Part shown: positions 34,173-42,493 of the stretch, in pieces
How positions within the stretch are numbered: the first letter of the stretch is position 1
Layout of the letters: the number at the start of each line of letters is the position of its first letter
Notes under the pieces: model-generated
The model's database searches: none
What the model saw: only the letters and a program-made list of their open reading frames with translations
Told to the model about the DNA's origin: nothing
Translations under genes and position numbers: made by a program
NCBI RefSeq assembly: GCF_019396345.1
Contig: NZ_JAHKRM010000029.1
Coordinates: 120,641-184,640 of the forward strand
Direction: 5' to 3'
Length of the DNA stretch: 64,000 bases
DNA from: Nonomuraea guangzhouensis
Lineage (GTDB): Bacteria > Actinomycetota > Actinomycetes > Streptosporangiales > Streptosporangiaceae

Positions 34173-35669
34173 ATGCCGAAGCTCTCACGTAGCGACTGGT
34201 ATGACCTATCACGCGACACCAATTGGACGTTCCGCTATGTCGCCGAAGAAGAGGTCTTCCCGGAGGAGTTATCCGGCTCCCATCGGGTTTCCAGTGAGGC
34301 ATGGACGCGGTGGGACGAACCGTACAAGATCAGTTACCGCGAGTACGTCCACAACCAGGTCACCAAAGACACCGCCACCTATTCGCTGAAGAACGCGATC
34401 AGCCGCTCCAAGCTGTTCGACCAGTTGGATCCCGGCTGGAAGTCGGTGATTCTCGCGCACTACGGGGCCATCACGATGCCGGAATATCTGGCCGCCATCG
34501 CGGAGGCGCGCATGGCGCGTTTCGGCAGGTCGGCGGCCTGGCGCAACACGGCGACCTTCGGCGCGCTGGACGAGATGCGGCACGGGCAGATCCAGGCGTT
34601 CTTCCCGTACGGGCTGCTGGACAAGGAGCCGCGCGCGGACTGGGCGCTGAAGGCGTTCCACACGAACAACTGGGTGGTGCTCGCCGTCCGGCATCTCTTC
34701 GACGACATGTTCGTCGCCAACGACGCGGTCTCCATCGCGCTGCAACTCACCTTCACCTTCGAGACGGGTTTCACGAACCTGCAGTTCCTCGGCATGGCGG
34801 CCGATGCGATGGACGTCGGCGACCTGGAATTCGGGGCCCTGATCTCCAGCATCCAGACCGATGAGGCGCGCCATTCCCAGCAGGGCGAGCCGACCATCAA
34901 GGTGCTCATCGACAACGGGCACAAGGAATGGGGTCAGTTTCTGATCGACCAAATGTTCTGGCGTTCCTGGAGAGCGTTCGCGGTGCTCACGGGACTGTCG
35001 ATGGATTACTACACGCCGCTGGAAAGCCGCCGGATGTCGTTCAAGGAATTCATCGAGGACTGGGTCGTCAAGCAGTTCGCCGAGCAGTTCCGCGATTTCG
35101 GCCTGGACTATCCCTGGTATTGGGACCAGTTCATCGACGAACTCACCTGGTACCACCACGCCGTCCACCTAGGCGTCTGGAACTACCGGCCCACCCTGTG
35201 GTGGAACCCGGACGCGGGCGTCTCCGCCGACGAACGCCAATGGCTGGAGGAGAAGTACCCGGGCTGGAACAGCACGTTCGGCCGCAACTGGGACGTCATC
35301 CAGGACAACCTGCGCAGCGGGAACATCGCTGCGACCTTCCCCCAGACGCTGCCGATCACCTGCAACCTCTGCCAGATCCCGATCGTCCGCGCGGCGGGTG
35401 TCATGGTGGGCGCGCTCGGCTCGGCCGCCCCGCTGCGGCACACCCACAACGGCCGGACGTACCTGTTCTGCTCGGAGCCGTGCAAGTGGATCTTCACCCA
35501 GCGGCCGGAACGGTTCGCCGGGCACAAGTCGCTCATCGACCGCTTCCTCGCCGGTGACATCGCGCCGCCCGATCTGGCCGGCGCACTCGCCTACATGGGG
35601 CTGTCCGAGGCCGAGCAGGGTCGCGACGCCACCGACTACGCCTGGGCATTCGGCCCGGCCGCCGAATGA
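34173..35669 (+). CDS. tmoA: toluene/alkene-type diiron monooxygenase, hydroxylase alpha subunit
   Basis: 498 residues, the size of TmoA (toluene-4-monooxygenase hydroxylase alpha subunit). Residue numbers coincide with T4moH: diiron ligands Glu104, Glu134, His137, Glu197, Glu231 and His234 (in DEMRHGQ and TDEARHS), Thr201 near the active site, and the pocket residues Ile100, Ala107, Phe176, Phe196, Phe205. Position 103, Gly in T4moH, is Pro here. It inserts one oxygen atom into an aromatic or alkene substrate using electrons from the Rieske ferredoxin (TmoC). A C-terminal zinc-ribbon-like segment (TCNLCQIP ... FCSEPCKW) is typical of TmoA. The start at 34173 follows AGGGGCAG; frames open 75 bases upstream. 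Confidence 0.95.
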   Translation: MPKLSRSDWYDLSRDTNWTFRYVAEEEVFPEELSGSHRVSSEAWTRWDEPYKISYREYVHNQVTKDTATYSLKNAISRSKLFDQLDPGWKSVILAHYGAITMPEYLAAIAEARMARFGRSAAWRNTATFGALDEMRHGQIQAFFPYGLLDKEPRADWALKAFHTNNWVVLAVRHLFDDMFVANDAVSIALQLTFTFETGFTNLQFLGMAADAMDVGDLEFGALISSIQTDEARHSQQGEPTIKVLIDNGHKEWGQFLIDQMFWRSWRAFAVLTGLSMDYYTPLESRRMSFKEFIEDWVVKQFAEQFRDFGLDYPWYWDQFIDELTWYHHAVHLGVWNYRPTLWWNPDAGVSADERQWLEEKYPGWNSTFGRNWDVIQDNLRSGNIAATFPQTLPITCNLCQIPIVRAAGVMVGALGSAAPLRHTHNGRTYLFCSEPCKWIFTQRPERFAGHKSLIDRFLAGDIAPPDLAGALAYMGLSEAEQGRDATDYAWAFGPAAE

Positions 35670-35679
35670 GGGGGATCCG

Positions 35680-35931
35680 ATGGCGTTGCTACCGCTGAGC
35701 GCGAATTTCGAGAACGACCTGGTCGCGCTGCTCGTCCCAGTCGACGATCAGGACACGGTGGAGGTCGTCGGCCAGAAGATCGCCCAGCTCACGGTCGGCC
35801 ACCGGGTGGCGGCCAGGCCGGCCCCGATCCGCGTTCGCCATGAGGGCCGCGTGCTGCCGCCCGAGCAGCGCATCGGCGAGGCGGGGGTGGGGCCGCTCGA
35901 TCACGTGGAGGCGTTCTTCGATGCATCCTGA
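35680..35931 (+). CDS. tmoB: toluene monooxygenase gamma subunit (TmoB)
   Basis: 83 residues, close to TmoB of T4MO (84 aa), with a ubiquitin-like fold; PLSANFENDLVALLVPVDDQ is the conserved first strand region and LPPEQRIGEAGVGPLD the C-terminal part. It forms the third subunit of the hydroxylase (alpha-beta-gamma)2. The start is ATG 35680, 10 bases behind tmoA, with GAGGGGG as ribosome-binding site. Its stop overlaps the tmoC start by 11 bp. Confidence 0.92.
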   Translation: MALLPLSANFENDLVALLVPVDDQDTVEVVGQKIAQLTVGHRVAARPAPIRVRHEGRVLPPEQRIGEAGVGPLDHVEAFFDAS

Positions 35932-36280
35932 GGAGCTGTCCTGGACGGGCGTCTGCACCCTCGACGAGCTGTGGGAGGGCGACATCGCCGAGGTCACGGT
36001 GGGGGAGGAGCCGGTGCTGCTGGCCCATCTGCCGGGCGGCGAGTTGCGGGCGTACCAGGGGATGTGCCCGCATTCGGAGTTCCCGCTGGCCGAAGGTGAG
36101 CTCGACGGCGAGGTGCTCACCTGCTCGGGCCACGGGTGGGAGTTCGATCTGACGACCGGCCGGGGGAACAACCCGGACACCTGCCGGCTGTACACCTTCC
36201 CGGTCCGCCTGGACGGCGAGCGGATCTACGTTGCCGTGCCGGCCGACGGCCGGCGCCACCACAACCGATGCCGTGGATGA
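35921..36280 (+). CDS. tmoC: toluene monooxygenase Rieske ferredoxin (TmoC)
   Basis: 119 residues with a Rieske [2Fe-2S] motif: C-P-H-S (GMCPHSEFPLAEGE) and C-S-G-H (LTCSGHGWEFD), spaced 16 residues apart. It passes electrons from an NADH reductase to the hydroxylase. ATG 35921 overlaps the end of tmoB, and its own stop overlaps a possible start of tmoD at 36277, so these genes are translationally coupled. Confidence 0.93.
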   Translation: MHPEELSWTGVCTLDELWEGDIAEVTVGEEPVLLAHLPGGELRAYQGMCPHSEFPLAEGELDGEVLTCSGHGWEFDLTTGRGNNPDTCRLYTFPVRLDGERIYVAVPADGRRHHNRCRG

Positions 36281-36291
36281 GGAGCACCGTC

Positions 36292-36597
36292 GTGGCCGAT
36301 GACCGCGAACAACTGGTGGGACCCGTGGCCAGGGGATTCGATCCCGAGGTCGTGGACGCGCTGGTGACCGCGCTGCAGAAGGACAATCCAGACAAGGAGC
36401 TCCGCGTCGAGGACCACGGCGGCTACGTACGCATCCACGCTCCCCACCTGCTGCGGCTGACCCGCGCCAGCCTGGAGGAAGCCGCGGGCCACCCCTTCCC
36501 GCTGGCAGCTCTCGAACCCGCGATCGCGAGCTTCGCGGGCCGCATGCGCTACGTCGATGACGACGAACTCGTCTGGTACCTGACCAGGGAGGATTGA
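36292..36597 (+). CDS. tmoD: toluene monooxygenase catalytic effector protein (TmoD)
   Basis: About 101 residues, like TmoD (103 aa). It contains LVGPVARGFDPEVVDAL, DNPDKELRVEDHGGYVRI and a final FAGRMRYVDDDELVWYL, which match the effector-protein fold that binds the hydroxylase and couples turnover. GTG 36292 follows GAGGAG (36279-36284) with good spacing; ATG 36277, overlapping the tmoC stop as ATGA, would add five residues. Confidence 0.92.
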   Translation: MADDREQLVGPVARGFDPEVVDALVTALQKDNPDKELRVEDHGGYVRIHAPHLLRLTRASLEEAAGHPFPLAALEPAIASFAGRMRYVDDDELVWYLTRED

Positions 36598-36599
36598 CC

Positions 36600-37613
36600 A
36601 TGGCCACGACCCGGCGGCGTACCTGGAGCCTGTTCGACGGCGAACGCCGCAGACCCACCGAGTACGACATCGTCACCCGTGGCTTCCACCACCACTTCGG
36701 CCGCCGGCCGGCCCCGTTCGACCTCGACCCCGGCAGCGCGATCAACCAGTGGTACCTGCGGCACCGGGAGGGATCGCCCCTGCAGGCCCCCGACTGGGAG
36801 GGCTTCCGCGACCCCGCGCAGCTCAACTACCGGCGCTACATCGCCCTGCAGCACGAACGCGAGATCTACGCCGAGGGCGTCGTCGACAGCTTCGAGGCCG
36901 ACGACCACGACGCCCGCCTCGACCCCGCCTGGGTCGCCGTACTCGGCCGCCTGTACCTACCGGCCCGTTTCGCCTTCCACGTCCTGCAGATCACCAGCGA
37001 GTACGTCGGCCAGCTCGCCCCGAGCACCGCCATCATGAACGCGGCCCTGTTCCAGGGCGCCGACGAACTCCGCGCGCTGCAATGGATCGCCTACCGGGCC
37101 AAGTCGCTGTCGCTCACCCACGGCGCCGCACTCGCCGACGGGAAGACGGCCCGCGCCCTCTGGGAGGACGACCCGGCCTGGCAGCCCGCCCGGGAGACCC
37201 TGGAGCGGCTCCTGCTCGCCTACGACTGGGGCGAGGCGTTCACCGCACTCAACCTCGTCGTCAAACCCGCCTTCGACACCCTGCTCAAACAGTGCTTCGC
37301 CGACCTCGCCCTGGCCAACGGCGACGGCCTGACGACGCGACTCCTCCGCGACTCCGGGACCGACACGGCCCGCAGCCAGGACTGGAGCTCGGCGCTGGCC
37401 AGGTATGCCATCGCCGCCCGCCCGGAGAACCTGAAAACCCTCACCATCTGGGAGGACATCTGGCGGCCCCGTGCCATGGCCGCGGTCGAGGGCCTGGCCA
37501 CACTGTTCACCACGGCCCCGAAGCCCGCCGACCCCGGCGAGGTGCTGACCGCCGTCACCGCGACGGTCGATCGACTCCGCTCGACCGCCCTCACCGGCCA
37601 GAACGAACGATGA
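36600..37613 (+). CDS. tmoE: toluene/alkene monooxygenase hydroxylase beta subunit (TmoE)
   Basis: 337 residues, similar in size to TmoE (about 327 aa). The ferritin-like helical fold lacks the diiron ligands of the alpha subunit; LNYRRYIALQHEREIYAEGV and YLPARFAFHVLQITSEYVGQ are typical beta-subunit stretches. ATG 36600 follows GGGAGGA, 3 bases behind tmoD. Next on the same strand there is no tmoF reductase; the following gene is a NUDIX hydrolase on the other strand, so the reductase must come from elsewhere. Confidence 0.93.
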   Translation: MATTRRRTWSLFDGERRRPTEYDIVTRGFHHHFGRRPAPFDLDPGSAINQWYLRHREGSPLQAPDWEGFRDPAQLNYRRYIALQHEREIYAEGVVDSFEADDHDARLDPAWVAVLGRLYLPARFAFHVLQITSEYVGQLAPSTAIMNAALFQGADELRALQWIAYRAKSLSLTHGAALADGKTARALWEDDPAWQPARETLERLLLAYDWGEAFTALNLVVKPAFDTLLKQCFADLALANGDGLTTRLLRDSGTDTARSQDWSSALARYAIAARPENLKTLTIWEDIWRPRAMAAVEGLATLFTTAPKPADPGEVLTAVTATVDRLRSTALTGQNER

Positions 37614-37634
37614 CGCGGGACACGCCGCGCGGCT

Positions 37635-38102
37635 TCACCAGTCAAGAGTGACGAGCCGCTCGTACCGTACTCCTTGGAGCAGGTCTTTCAGCAGCACGGC
37701 CAGCCCAGGTGGAAAGACCCGCTCCGTGGCCGAGCCGAGCTCGGCCGCGGTCCACCATCGATGCCCGAATCCGTCATCTCCAGACCCGGAAATTTCCCCC
37801 AAGGGGACCCGGGCGAAGAAGTAGGTGTGCACGGTGTAGTAGCGGCTTCCCCGGATGGACCACTCTCCCGCGTTGACCGCCACCGGTTCGCCCAGGTCGT
37901 GGGGTGTGAGAATGAAGCCGGTCTCTTCGTGAGCCTCGCGACACGCCGTTTCCACCGCTGATTCGCCGGGTTCGATCCCGCCGCCGGGAAGGTGCCATGC
38001 GGGCTCGCGGGGCCAGGGGTCGGGCGGGACGAAGCGGAACATCAGTGCGCGGTCGGCGGGATCGACGAGGATGACGCGCGCCGTGGGACGGTTCGTGATC
38101 AT
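37635..38102 (-). CDS. NUDIX hydrolase
   Basis: 155 residues from ATG 38102 (MITNRPTARVILVDPA). The full NUDIX box GX5EX7REUXEEXGU is present in GGGIEPGESAVETACREAHE followed by ETG. Family members hydrolyse nucleoside diphosphate linked to another group; the substrate cannot be told. Longer frames open to 38171 but add a low-complexity N-terminus. Confidence 0.9.
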   Translation of the reverse strand: MITNRPTARVILVDPADRALMFRFVPPDPWPREPAWHLPGGGIEPGESAVETACREAHEETGFILTPHDLGEPVAVNAGEWSIRGSRYYTVHTYFFARVPLGEISGSGDDGFGHRWWTAAELGSATERVFPPGLAVLLKDLLQGVRYERLVTLDW

Positions 38103-38189
38103 TTGCCCGAGGGTATCCGCGCGAAGTCTGCGGGTGCTGCTCGATCCGGCCCATGGGGAGGACGGCAGCACCCGTATCGGAAGAACGCC

Positions 38190-38438
38190 TCAGTTCACGT
38201 ACGCCCACAGGTCGTAGGTGTAGAACATCGGGTTCTCGGGCTGGTGGGTGCTGCACCACCAGGTCTGCCAGCGTCCGGTCTCCTGGCCCGACCGGCCGAA
38301 GCTGATGCAGACGTCATAGGGCAGGTTGGTGTAGACGACTTGGAGCTGGGACGAGGCGTGCGCTGGCGTGCTCGTGACCAGGACGGGCGCCAGGGCGGTG
38401 ACCGCGAGAAGCGACAAGGCGGTGATTCGGCGACGCAC
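38190..38438 (-). CDS. small secreted protein of unknown function
   Basis: An 82-residue protein with a signal peptide (VRRRITALSLLAVTALAPVL, cleavage after about TPAHAS) and a mature part of about 55 residues with two Cys (YDVCISF and WWCSTH) that may form a disulfide, plus many aromatic residues. I do not recognise the family. GTG 38438 is chosen because AGGGGAGA lies five bases upstream; ATG 38453 would add five residues. The gap 38439-38606 upstream contains no gene. Confidence 0.55.
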   Translation of the reverse strand: MRRRITALSLLAVTALAPVLVTSTPAHASSQLQVVYTNLPYDVCISFGRSGQETGRWQTWWCSTHQPENPMFYTYDLWAYVN

Positions 38439-38606
38439 CAGTTCTCCCCTCATGAAGAGCCGGAAATCGCGAAGAGCGATCACCGTGAATTGGACGACAA
38501 GCACCGCATCGCCGCAAGATCCGCCCCCGCCCGGCCCCGACGACCAGCGCGAACACGATGAAAGGTTCATTCCGGAGGAGTTCGGCGTTCCGGGAAGATC
38601 GAGTGC

Positions 38607-39560
38607 ATGAGAAGCGTCGAAGCCCAGCTGCTGCACCGCCCGCCGGGCCTGAGCGTCGGTGAGATCGTTCGCCACCTGCTCGCCGTACAGGCTCAGGACG
38701 TCACCGCCGCCTACCTCGCCTTCCGCGCGCGGTCGGCCACGGTCACGGTGGCGGACGTCGAGGCGGCGTGGCGAGACCGCGAGATCGTCCGCACCTGGGG
38801 CCCGCGCGGCACCCTGCACTTCGTCCACACCGACGACCTGCCGTGGATCCACGCGCTCACCCGCAACGCCACGAACACCACCCGCCGCCTCCACCAGGAG
38901 GGCGTGACAGGCGACGACCTGCTCCCGCTGATCGACCGCGCCCTCGCGGGACAGGGCCCACTCACCAAGGCCGAGCTGGCGGAACGGCTGGCGGGCAGGG
39001 CGAGCGGCCAGGGCATCGTGCACCTCGTCGCCCTGGCCGCCCACCACGGCCTGGCCGTGCTCGGCCCGCCACGCGGCGGGAAGCCCACGTACGTGCACGC
39101 CGCCGACTGGCTCGGCGCTCCCGTCGTCCCCGACCCGGACAGGGACCGCGCGCTGACCGAACTGGCCCACCGCTACCGCCGCGCCCACCACCCGTCGACC
39201 CCCGAGGACCTGGCCGCCTGGTCAGGCCTCTCCCTGAGCGCCGCCCGCACCGCCTGGTCCCTCGCCGGCCCGCCCGCGGACGTCGGTCTTTCCGCGTCCA
39301 CCCAGCTCGTACGGCTGGCACCCGCCTTCGACGAGTACCTGCTGGGCTGGAAGAGCCGGGACCCCATCCTGCCCGCCGAACACGCCCGCAAGGTGTTTCC
39401 CGGCGGCGGGATCCTGCGCCCTGTCCTGCTCGTCGACGGGGTGATCGCCGGGGTCTGGGGGCGGAAGGGGAGCGAGGTGACAGTGTCCCCGTTCGGTGCG
39501 CCGCCGCCGGGGCCGCAGCTCGATGCCGAGATCGCGGACGTCCGGCGGTTCCTCGGCTGA
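38607..39560 (+). CDS. AlkZ/YcaQ-family winged-helix DNA glycosylase
   Basis: A 317-residue member of the HTH_42/AlkZ superfamily, which unhooks DNA interstrand crosslinks or removes alkylated bases. The catalytic QxQ motif is visible as Gln28-x-Gln30 in LAVQAQDV. The core contains TWGPRGTLHFVHTDDLPWI and a C-terminal FDEYLLGWKSRDPIL region typical of the actinobacterial members, one branch of which gives self-resistance to azinomycin B. No biosynthetic genes are nearby, so a housekeeping repair role is more likely. ATG at 38607 has a weak ribosome-binding site. Confidence 0.85.
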   Translation: MRSVEAQLLHRPPGLSVGEIVRHLLAVQAQDVTAAYLAFRARSATVTVADVEAAWRDREIVRTWGPRGTLHFVHTDDLPWIHALTRNATNTTRRLHQEGVTGDDLLPLIDRALAGQGPLTKAELAERLAGRASGQGIVHLVALAAHHGLAVLGPPRGGKPTYVHAADWLGAPVVPDPDRDRALTELAHRYRRAHHPSTPEDLAAWSGLSLSAARTAWSLAGPPADVGLSASTQLVRLAPAFDEYLLGWKSRDPILPAEHARKVFPGGGILRPVLLVDGVIAGVWGRKGSEVTVSPFGAPPPGPQLDAEIADVRRFLG

Positions 39561-39579
39561 GCGTGGACCGTCGCCCGAT

Positions 39580-41733
39580 CTAGTTGTTCTTGGCGACCGC
39601 GCCCCTGACGCAGACCGGCTTGGACCAGGCGACCTTGCTGGTCTTCGAGATCTGCAGCGGGACGCCGACCAGGAAGCAGTAGCCGGTGTCCGGGTCCAGG
39701 CCTGCCACGCGGGTTGAGGTGGTGCCGGGCTGGAGGGCGGTGATCGCCTGCTCGCCCTGCTTGGCGGGGGAGCGCTGGACCACGACCGGGTAGCGGGCGG
39801 ACTCCTTGGGCAGCGCCCACCGTAGCTCCACGAGTGTGCTCCGGTCGGCCACCACCTGTACCCGGCGTGGGGCCAGCGCGGCCAGGGCTTCGTTGTTGAT
39901 GGTGCCGGTGTTCTCGGACGACTTGGGGGCTGTCGACGGGAGCTGGGACGCCTGTGGGTCGGCCACGGGGGCGGCGTTCTGTCGCGACAGGTAGACGGCG
40001 AATCCGGCGCCGGCGAGCGCCACGATCGTGGCGGCGGCTGCGATCGTCGCCACCCGCGTTCCCCTCCGCGTCGGCGGGAGTCCGGTACGCCCCGGCGGGA
40101 GTCCGCCCGACGCGTTTACCGGCCCGCCTACCGCCGGCCCGCCTACCGCCGGCCCGCCTACCGCCGGCCCGCCTACCGCCGGCCCGCCTACCGCCGGCCC
40201 GCCTACCGCCGGCCCGCCTACCGCCGGACCGCCTACCGCCGGACCGCCTACCGCCGGACCGCCTACCGCCGGACCGCCCGAGGGAGGATAGGCGCCGCTG
40301 GGCGGATAGCCCGGTTGCGATGGGTGTGCGGCTCCGAACGAGGAACCGGTCTGCGCCGGATGCGGGGGTGGGATCGTGGCGGGAGCGGCCGATCCGTCTG
40401 CGCCGAGCTGAGAGCCGGTCGACTGAGGCCCGCCAAACTGCGGCCCCGACGGCTGGAGCCCAGCGGGGTGATACCCGGACTGCTGCGCGCCGACGGGCGG
40501 CGGCGCGAAAGGGCTGTGCCCCGGCTGTTGCGCGCCGGCTGGCGGCGGCGCGAAGGGGCTGTGCCCCGGCTGTTGCGCGTCGGCTGGCGGCGGCGCGAAG
40601 GGGCTGTACACGGGCTGCTGAGGACCCGCCTGCTGAGGACCTGCCTGTTGCGGACCCGTCGGCTGAAGATTCGTCGGCTGAGGACCCGACGGCTGTGGCT
40701 CGAACGGGTTGTATCCGGCCGGCGCGGCCACCGGTCCAGGTGCGTACGCCCCGGTCACCGGCGCCCCGGCCAGGTGCGCCCCCGTCGAGGGACCGCCCGC
40801 AGCAGGCTCGCCGGTGTCCGCTCGCCGGGGCACCGTCGCGGTGGCAGGCCCAGGAGCGGGATCCTGCCCGACCAGGTCCGTCACCGGCAGTCCCAGCTCC
40901 GCCTGCGCCTCCCGCAGCCGTTGCGCGAACTCGCGCGCCGACCCGTACCGCACATCAGGCTGCTTCGCCATCGCCCGCAGCACCATCTCGAACACCACAG
41001 GCGGCACGTCGGCCCGGTTGAGCGGCGGCGGCTCCGCGCTCAGCACCCGGTACATCAGCGGCGCGATCGACGGGTCCGTCGGACTGTGGAAGGCGGGCTG
41101 CCCGGCGAGTAAGTGATAGAGCGTCGAGCCGAGCGAGTAGATGTCGGACGAGGCGGAGTGCGGCTGCCCGGTCAGCACCTCCGGCGCCGCGTGCAACGGC
41201 GTGAACGCCTGCGCCGTGGCCGAGATCTCCGACGAGTCGACGACCCTGGCCACGCCGAAGTCGGCCACGGCCGGCTCGCCGTACCGGGAGATGAGAATGT
41301 TCTGGGGTTTGATGTCGCCGTGCAGGACCCCCGCCTCGTGTACGGCGGCCAGCGCCCCGGCCAGCTTCACGCCCGCGCGCAGTACGTCGGGCACCCGCAA
41401 TGGGCCCTCGTTGCGGACCTTGTCGCGCAGCGAGCCGTTCTCGAAGAAGTCCATGGCGATGTACGGCTTGCCGGAGCGCGTCACGCCGGTGTCGAAGACG
41501 GTCACGACGTTCGGATGGCCGGTGAGGCGGCCGGTGAGCTGGAGTTCGCGCTGGAACCTGCGCATGGTCCGCTGGTCGACCCGGTCCACGGACAGGACTT
41601 TCAGCGCCACGATCCGGTCGAGGCGCTCCTGGTAGGCGCGGTAGACGATGGCGAAACCGCCCTGGCCGGCCTGATCGAGTACCCGGTAGCCGGGCGCGTC
41701 CTCGACTGGCAGCACAGTACTCCCCCCTGTCAC
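39580..41733 (-). CDS. Ser/Thr protein kinase with repeat-rich linker and FN3-like C-terminus
   Basis: 717 residues: a PknB-type kinase domain (about 1-270; VALKVL lysine, catalytic loop HGDIKPQNILI with Gly in place of the usual Arg before Asp, VADFGVARV, TPLHAAPEVL), then a Pro/Gln-rich linker, a stretch of ten GGPAV units (about 485-535), one transmembrane helix (about 562-584) and an extracellular FN3-like domain. HGD rather than HRD suggests a non-RD kinase that may not need activation-loop phosphorylation. Such kinases sense surface signals in actinobacteria. Transcribed toward AlkZ (convergent). Confidence 0.9.
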   Translation of the reverse strand: MTGGSTVLPVEDAPGYRVLDQAGQGGFAIVYRAYQERLDRIVALKVLSVDRVDQRTMRRFQRELQLTGRLTGHPNVVTVFDTGVTRSGKPYIAMDFFENGSLRDKVRNEGPLRVPDVLRAGVKLAGALAAVHEAGVLHGDIKPQNILISRYGEPAVADFGVARVVDSSEISATAQAFTPLHAAPEVLTGQPHSASSDIYSLGSTLYHLLAGQPAFHSPTDPSIAPLMYRVLSAEPPPLNRADVPPVVFEMVLRAMAKQPDVRYGSAREFAQRLREAQAELGLPVTDLVGQDPAPGPATATVPRRADTGEPAAGGPSTGAHLAGAPVTGAYAPGPVAAPAGYNPFEPQPSGPQPTNLQPTGPQQAGPQQAGPQQPVYSPFAPPPADAQQPGHSPFAPPPAGAQQPGHSPFAPPPVGAQQSGYHPAGLQPSGPQFGGPQSTGSQLGADGSAAPATIPPPHPAQTGSSFGAAHPSQPGYPPSGAYPPSGGPAVGGPAVGGPAVGGPAVGGPAVGGPAVGGPAVGGPAVGGPAVGGPAVGGPVNASGGLPPGRTGLPPTRRGTRVATIAAAATIVALAGAGFAVYLSRQNAAPVADPQASQLPSTAPKSSENTGTINNEALAALAPRRVQVVADRSTLVELRWALPKESARYPVVVQRSPAKQGEQAITALQPGTTSTRVAGLDPDTGYCFLVGVPLQISKTSKVAWSKPVCVRGAVAKNN
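40121..40280. repeat. 15-bp tandem repeat in the kinase gene, (GGPAV)10
   Basis: About ten copies of a 15-bp unit (GCCTACCGCCGGCCC-like on the plus strand) encode GGPAV; the last copies differ by one base (CCGGACC). Unit number is probably variable. Confidence 0.85.
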
Positions 41734-41760
41734 GGGCGAGTTTAATGTGATTTTTCCTGC

Positions 41761-42459
41761 CTAGAGCGGATTCATGAGATAGGCGCCGCCCACCACCGAG
41801 GCGCCCGCCACGAGCAGGAAGAAGAACACGTAGAAGCCGCCGGGCAGGAAGGTCAGCCTGGCGAGCTGGTCGGCGTCGGAGTCACGGGCCTGCCGCCTGC
41901 GCCGCTTGCGCTGTAACTCGATGATCGGGCGTACCCCACCGAACAGCAGGAACCAGACCGCCACCATGGCCACGACCTGCTGCACGTTGTCCGGGGCGTA
42001 CATCGACAGGGCGAACACCGCGCCGCCCGTCGCGAGCAGGATCAACGCGCCGTACAGGTTGCGGATCAGCAGCAGCATGCAGACCAGGAACAGCAGCACG
42101 GTCCACATCAGCAGCGTGATGCGCCCCTGCTCGGTCAGCCACGCGGCGGCCAGCCCGAGCAGCGACGGCGCCAGATAGCCCGCGAGCGCGGTCAGCACCA
42201 TGCCGGGGCCGTTGGGCCGGCCCCTGGTCAGCGTCACGCCGGAGGTGTCCGAATGCAGCCGGATGCCTTCGAGCTTGCGCCGGGTGGCCAGCGCCATCAG
42301 CGCGTGGCCGCCTTCGTGGGCGATCGTGATCAGGCCCCTGGACAGTTGCCAGGACATGCCGAAGCTGACGATCGCGAACGCGACGAGTGCCGAGACCACC
42401 ACGACCCACGGGTCGGGGGCAGGCTGAACCTCGATCAGGTGAGCCCAGAGCTTGTCCAT
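41761..42459 (-). CDS. M50-like membrane metallopeptidase
   Basis: A 232-residue membrane protein with an HEGGH zinc-binding motif (ITIAHEGGHALMALATRR) after the first helix, then four or five further helices and a conserved NGPGMVLTALAGYLAPSL segment, as in the M50B-like family of actinobacteria. It may cut transmembrane substrates, but the third zinc ligand is not evident. Divergent from the amidohydrolase with a 34-bp gap that holds both promoters. Confidence 0.8.
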   Translation of the reverse strand: MDKLWAHLIEVQPAPDPWVVVVSALVAFAIVSFGMSWQLSRGLITIAHEGGHALMALATRRKLEGIRLHSDTSGVTLTRGRPNGPGMVLTALAGYLAPSLLGLAAAWLTEQGRITLLMWTVLLFLVCMLLLIRNLYGALILLATGGAVFALSMYAPDNVQQVVAMVAVWFLLFGGVRPIIELQRKRRRRQARDSDADQLARLTFLPGGFYVFFFLLVAGASVVGGAYLMNPL

Positions 42460-42493
42460 CGAGGTATGACCCTATCCAGCTAAAGTCTCGGTC

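Noticed and set aside
34173..37613. Methane or ammonia monooxygenase
   Set aside because: Gene order, subunit sizes and the Rieske ferredoxin fit the toluene/alkene monooxygenase type; soluble methane monooxygenase has other components.
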